Part shown: piece by piece, positions 62,773-64,000 of the stretch
How the letters are laid out: each line of letters starts with the position of its first letter
Position numbering within the stretch: position 1 is the stretch's first letter
Translations under genes and position numbers: made by a program
Source of the DNA: Campanula takesimana
Lineage: Eukaryota; Streptophyta; Magnoliopsida; Asterales; Campanulaceae
Direction of reading: 5' to 3'
Assembly (NCBI GenBank): GCA_026119855.1
Contig: JAOWBW010000560.1
Location: 496,001-560,000 of the forward strand
DNA: 64,000 bases
Notes under the pieces: model-generated
Told to the model about the DNA's origin: nothing
Seen by the model: the letters and a program-made list of their open reading frames with translations, nothing else
The model's database searches: none

Positions 62773-64000
62773 ATGGGGACAAGATTGGTAAACCCGAGGG
62801 AGGTGAAAAAGGTCAAAACCAACAGCAGCAGGACCGAGGAGGCGGCCATGATTGGAACTTTGTCATTTCACTCAACACGCGCTGAATTTAAACGGAGTAG
62901 GAGAGCCCGTCGTATTGCCGCAAAGACCGAGCAGATAGACATCGTGATTGATTCGCTGCACGACAGGGAAATAAGGGACATCCGCCCCAACGATGCTCTG
63001 GAGGATGTAGTCATAAACCCCGCTTACCCCGAACAAACGGTCAAGGTCGGGCTGGAAATCCCCGCAGAAGAAAGGAAGATTCTGATCGAGCTGCTGCGAA
63101 AAAGCGCGGACATATTTGCCTGGACCGTCGAAGATATGAAGGGAATAAGTAGAGAGGTCATCGAGCATGAACTGAACGTCGATCCCACATTTACCCGGGT
63201 CCTCCAGAAAGAAAGATACTTTTCGCCGGAGAAGAAAGCGGCGATCAAAATCGAGGTGGATAAGCTACTGAAGGCAGGAATCATAAGCCCGATCAAATAT
63301 CCGAGGTGGTTGGCCAACGTCGTCATGGTAACCAAAGCAAATGGAAAGTGGAGGATGTGCGTGGATTTCACCGATTTAAACAAGGCCTGCCCTAAGGATT
63401 GTTACCCTCTTCCCCGGATCGATCAATTAGTAGACTCTATCGCCGGGCATAGGGTGTTAAGCTTCATAGATGCGTACTCGGGCTACCATCAGATAAAAAT
63501 GAAGGAGGATGACGTCCCTTCATGCGCTTTCTATGCCGCGGGCAAAACCTACACATTTAACAACATGCCGTTCGGCCTCAAGAACGCAGGCGGCACGTAT
63601 CAAAGGATGGTAGGAATCGTCTTTGATGATCAATTAGGCCGGAACCTGGAGGCTTACATCGACGATATGGTTATCAAGACCAAGGAGACCTCTCACGACA
63701 TTGATATGGCAGAGACCTTCACCAACCTCCGGGAAAATAACATGAAGCTCAATCCCTCCAAGTGCGCTTTCGGAGTAAAGGCAGGAAAATTTTTGGGGTT
63801 CATGGTAAACCAGAGAGGGATCGAAGCAAACCCCGAGAAAATCACGGCGTTGATAAACATGCAGCCCCCAGATGCGTTAAGGAGGTGCAGAAGCTTAATG
63901 GCCGCATTACGGCTTTGGGAAGATTCATTGCTAAGTCAGCCGAAAAGTGCCTACCTTTCTTCAAAACCTTAAAAGGAGGAGGAGGAGAGAAGGGCTTCGA
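62773..64000 (+). CDS. gypsy-3 reverse transcriptase region (partial, frameshifted)
   Basis: In a different frame from gag: a shift occurs between about 62740 and 62800, where there is a run of eight A. The sequence reads ILIELLRKSADIFAWTVEDM, then RT: WRMCVDFTDLNKACPKDC, SFIDAYSGYHQI, MPFGLKNAGGTYQRM, and the catalytic YIDD at about 63655-63666. A further frameshift near 63870-63880 moves the reading to KEVQKLNGRITALGRFIAKS and KCLPFFKTLKG, which runs to the window end. So at least two indels and a stop damage this copy. Confidence 0.88.

Larger units (their letters stand above)
59801..64000 (+). mobile_element. gypsy-3: Tat-lineage Ty3/gypsy element, 5' part, runs off the window
   Basis: 5' LTR, primer-binding site, gag-protease and RT are present; RNase H, integrase and the 3' LTR lie outside. 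RT words (DLNKACPKDCYPLPRIDQLV, DAYSGYHQI, YIDDMVIKT) are those of the Tat/Retand/Ogre group rather than the chromodomain group. GC content is higher than in the other elements. GGGAT (59796-59800) would be the target site if confirmed at the other end. Confidence 0.9.

Overview
This is a window of repeat-dominated nuclear DNA from a flowering plant, very probably a eudicot. There are no bacterial-type operons. Coding sequence is interrupted by GT-AG introns, and nearly every kilobase belongs to plant transposable elements: Ty1/copia, chromodomain Ty3/gypsy, Tat-type Ty3/gypsy, Mutator-like, hAT, Stowaway-like and CACTA-like. The species cannot be named from the sequence. No rRNA, tRNA or CRISPR locus was seen.

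Layout. 1-1494: 3' end of a decayed copia element (copia-1, + strand). It sits against a second decayed copia element (copia-2, - strand, 1495-3251 and 8447-8716). Copia-2 is split at 3252-8446 by a Stowaway-like element, which holds a CACTA-like element, which holds another Stowaway-like element, which holds a Mutator-like element with long inverted ends. 8717-12815: relics, including the last exon of a DCC-family (DUF393) gene, a Mutator-like element with an 11-bp target duplication, and the tail of a hAT-type transposase. 12816-44381: one chromodomain Ty3/gypsy element (gypsy-1, - strand) split by two younger full-length insertions with 5-bp target duplications. These are gypsy-2 (19330-28962, LTRs of about 2.52 kb) inside gag, and copia-3 (30436-43386, a 12.95-kb Sirevirus-type element) inside the 5' LTR. 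44382-48549: unidentified gene remnants and a Mutator-like element with 9-bp target duplications.

48550-59766 (- strand): dismembered remains of POLD2, the small subunit of DNA polymerase delta. Six exons can be recognised from their encoded residues. Others are missing, one exon is frameshifted and another carries stops. The introns and gaps hold a truncated copia (copia-4), two related Mutator-like elements with hairpin arrays, two hAT-type elements and further MITEs. 59801-64000: the 5' part of a Tat-lineage Ty3/gypsy element (gypsy-3, + strand), which begins 34 bp upstream of the POLD2 start codon.

How the parts relate. The nesting order gives a relative history: gypsy-1 is older than gypsy-2 and copia-3, whose LTR pairs differ at only a handful of positions. 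Most notable are features the standard element plans do not explain: (i) copia-3 carries dozens of AAACCG-type motifs in LTRs, coding and non-coding parts, plus a third gene with its own TATA box, intron and basic nuclear-localisation-like motif; (ii) gypsy-1 carries a leader gene between primer-binding site and gag that encodes a basic, AT-hook-bearing protein; (iii) the gypsy-1 LTR has five small hairpins with one invariant loop and two alternative, base-pair-preserving stems. These are the best candidates for undescribed biology; their function is inference.
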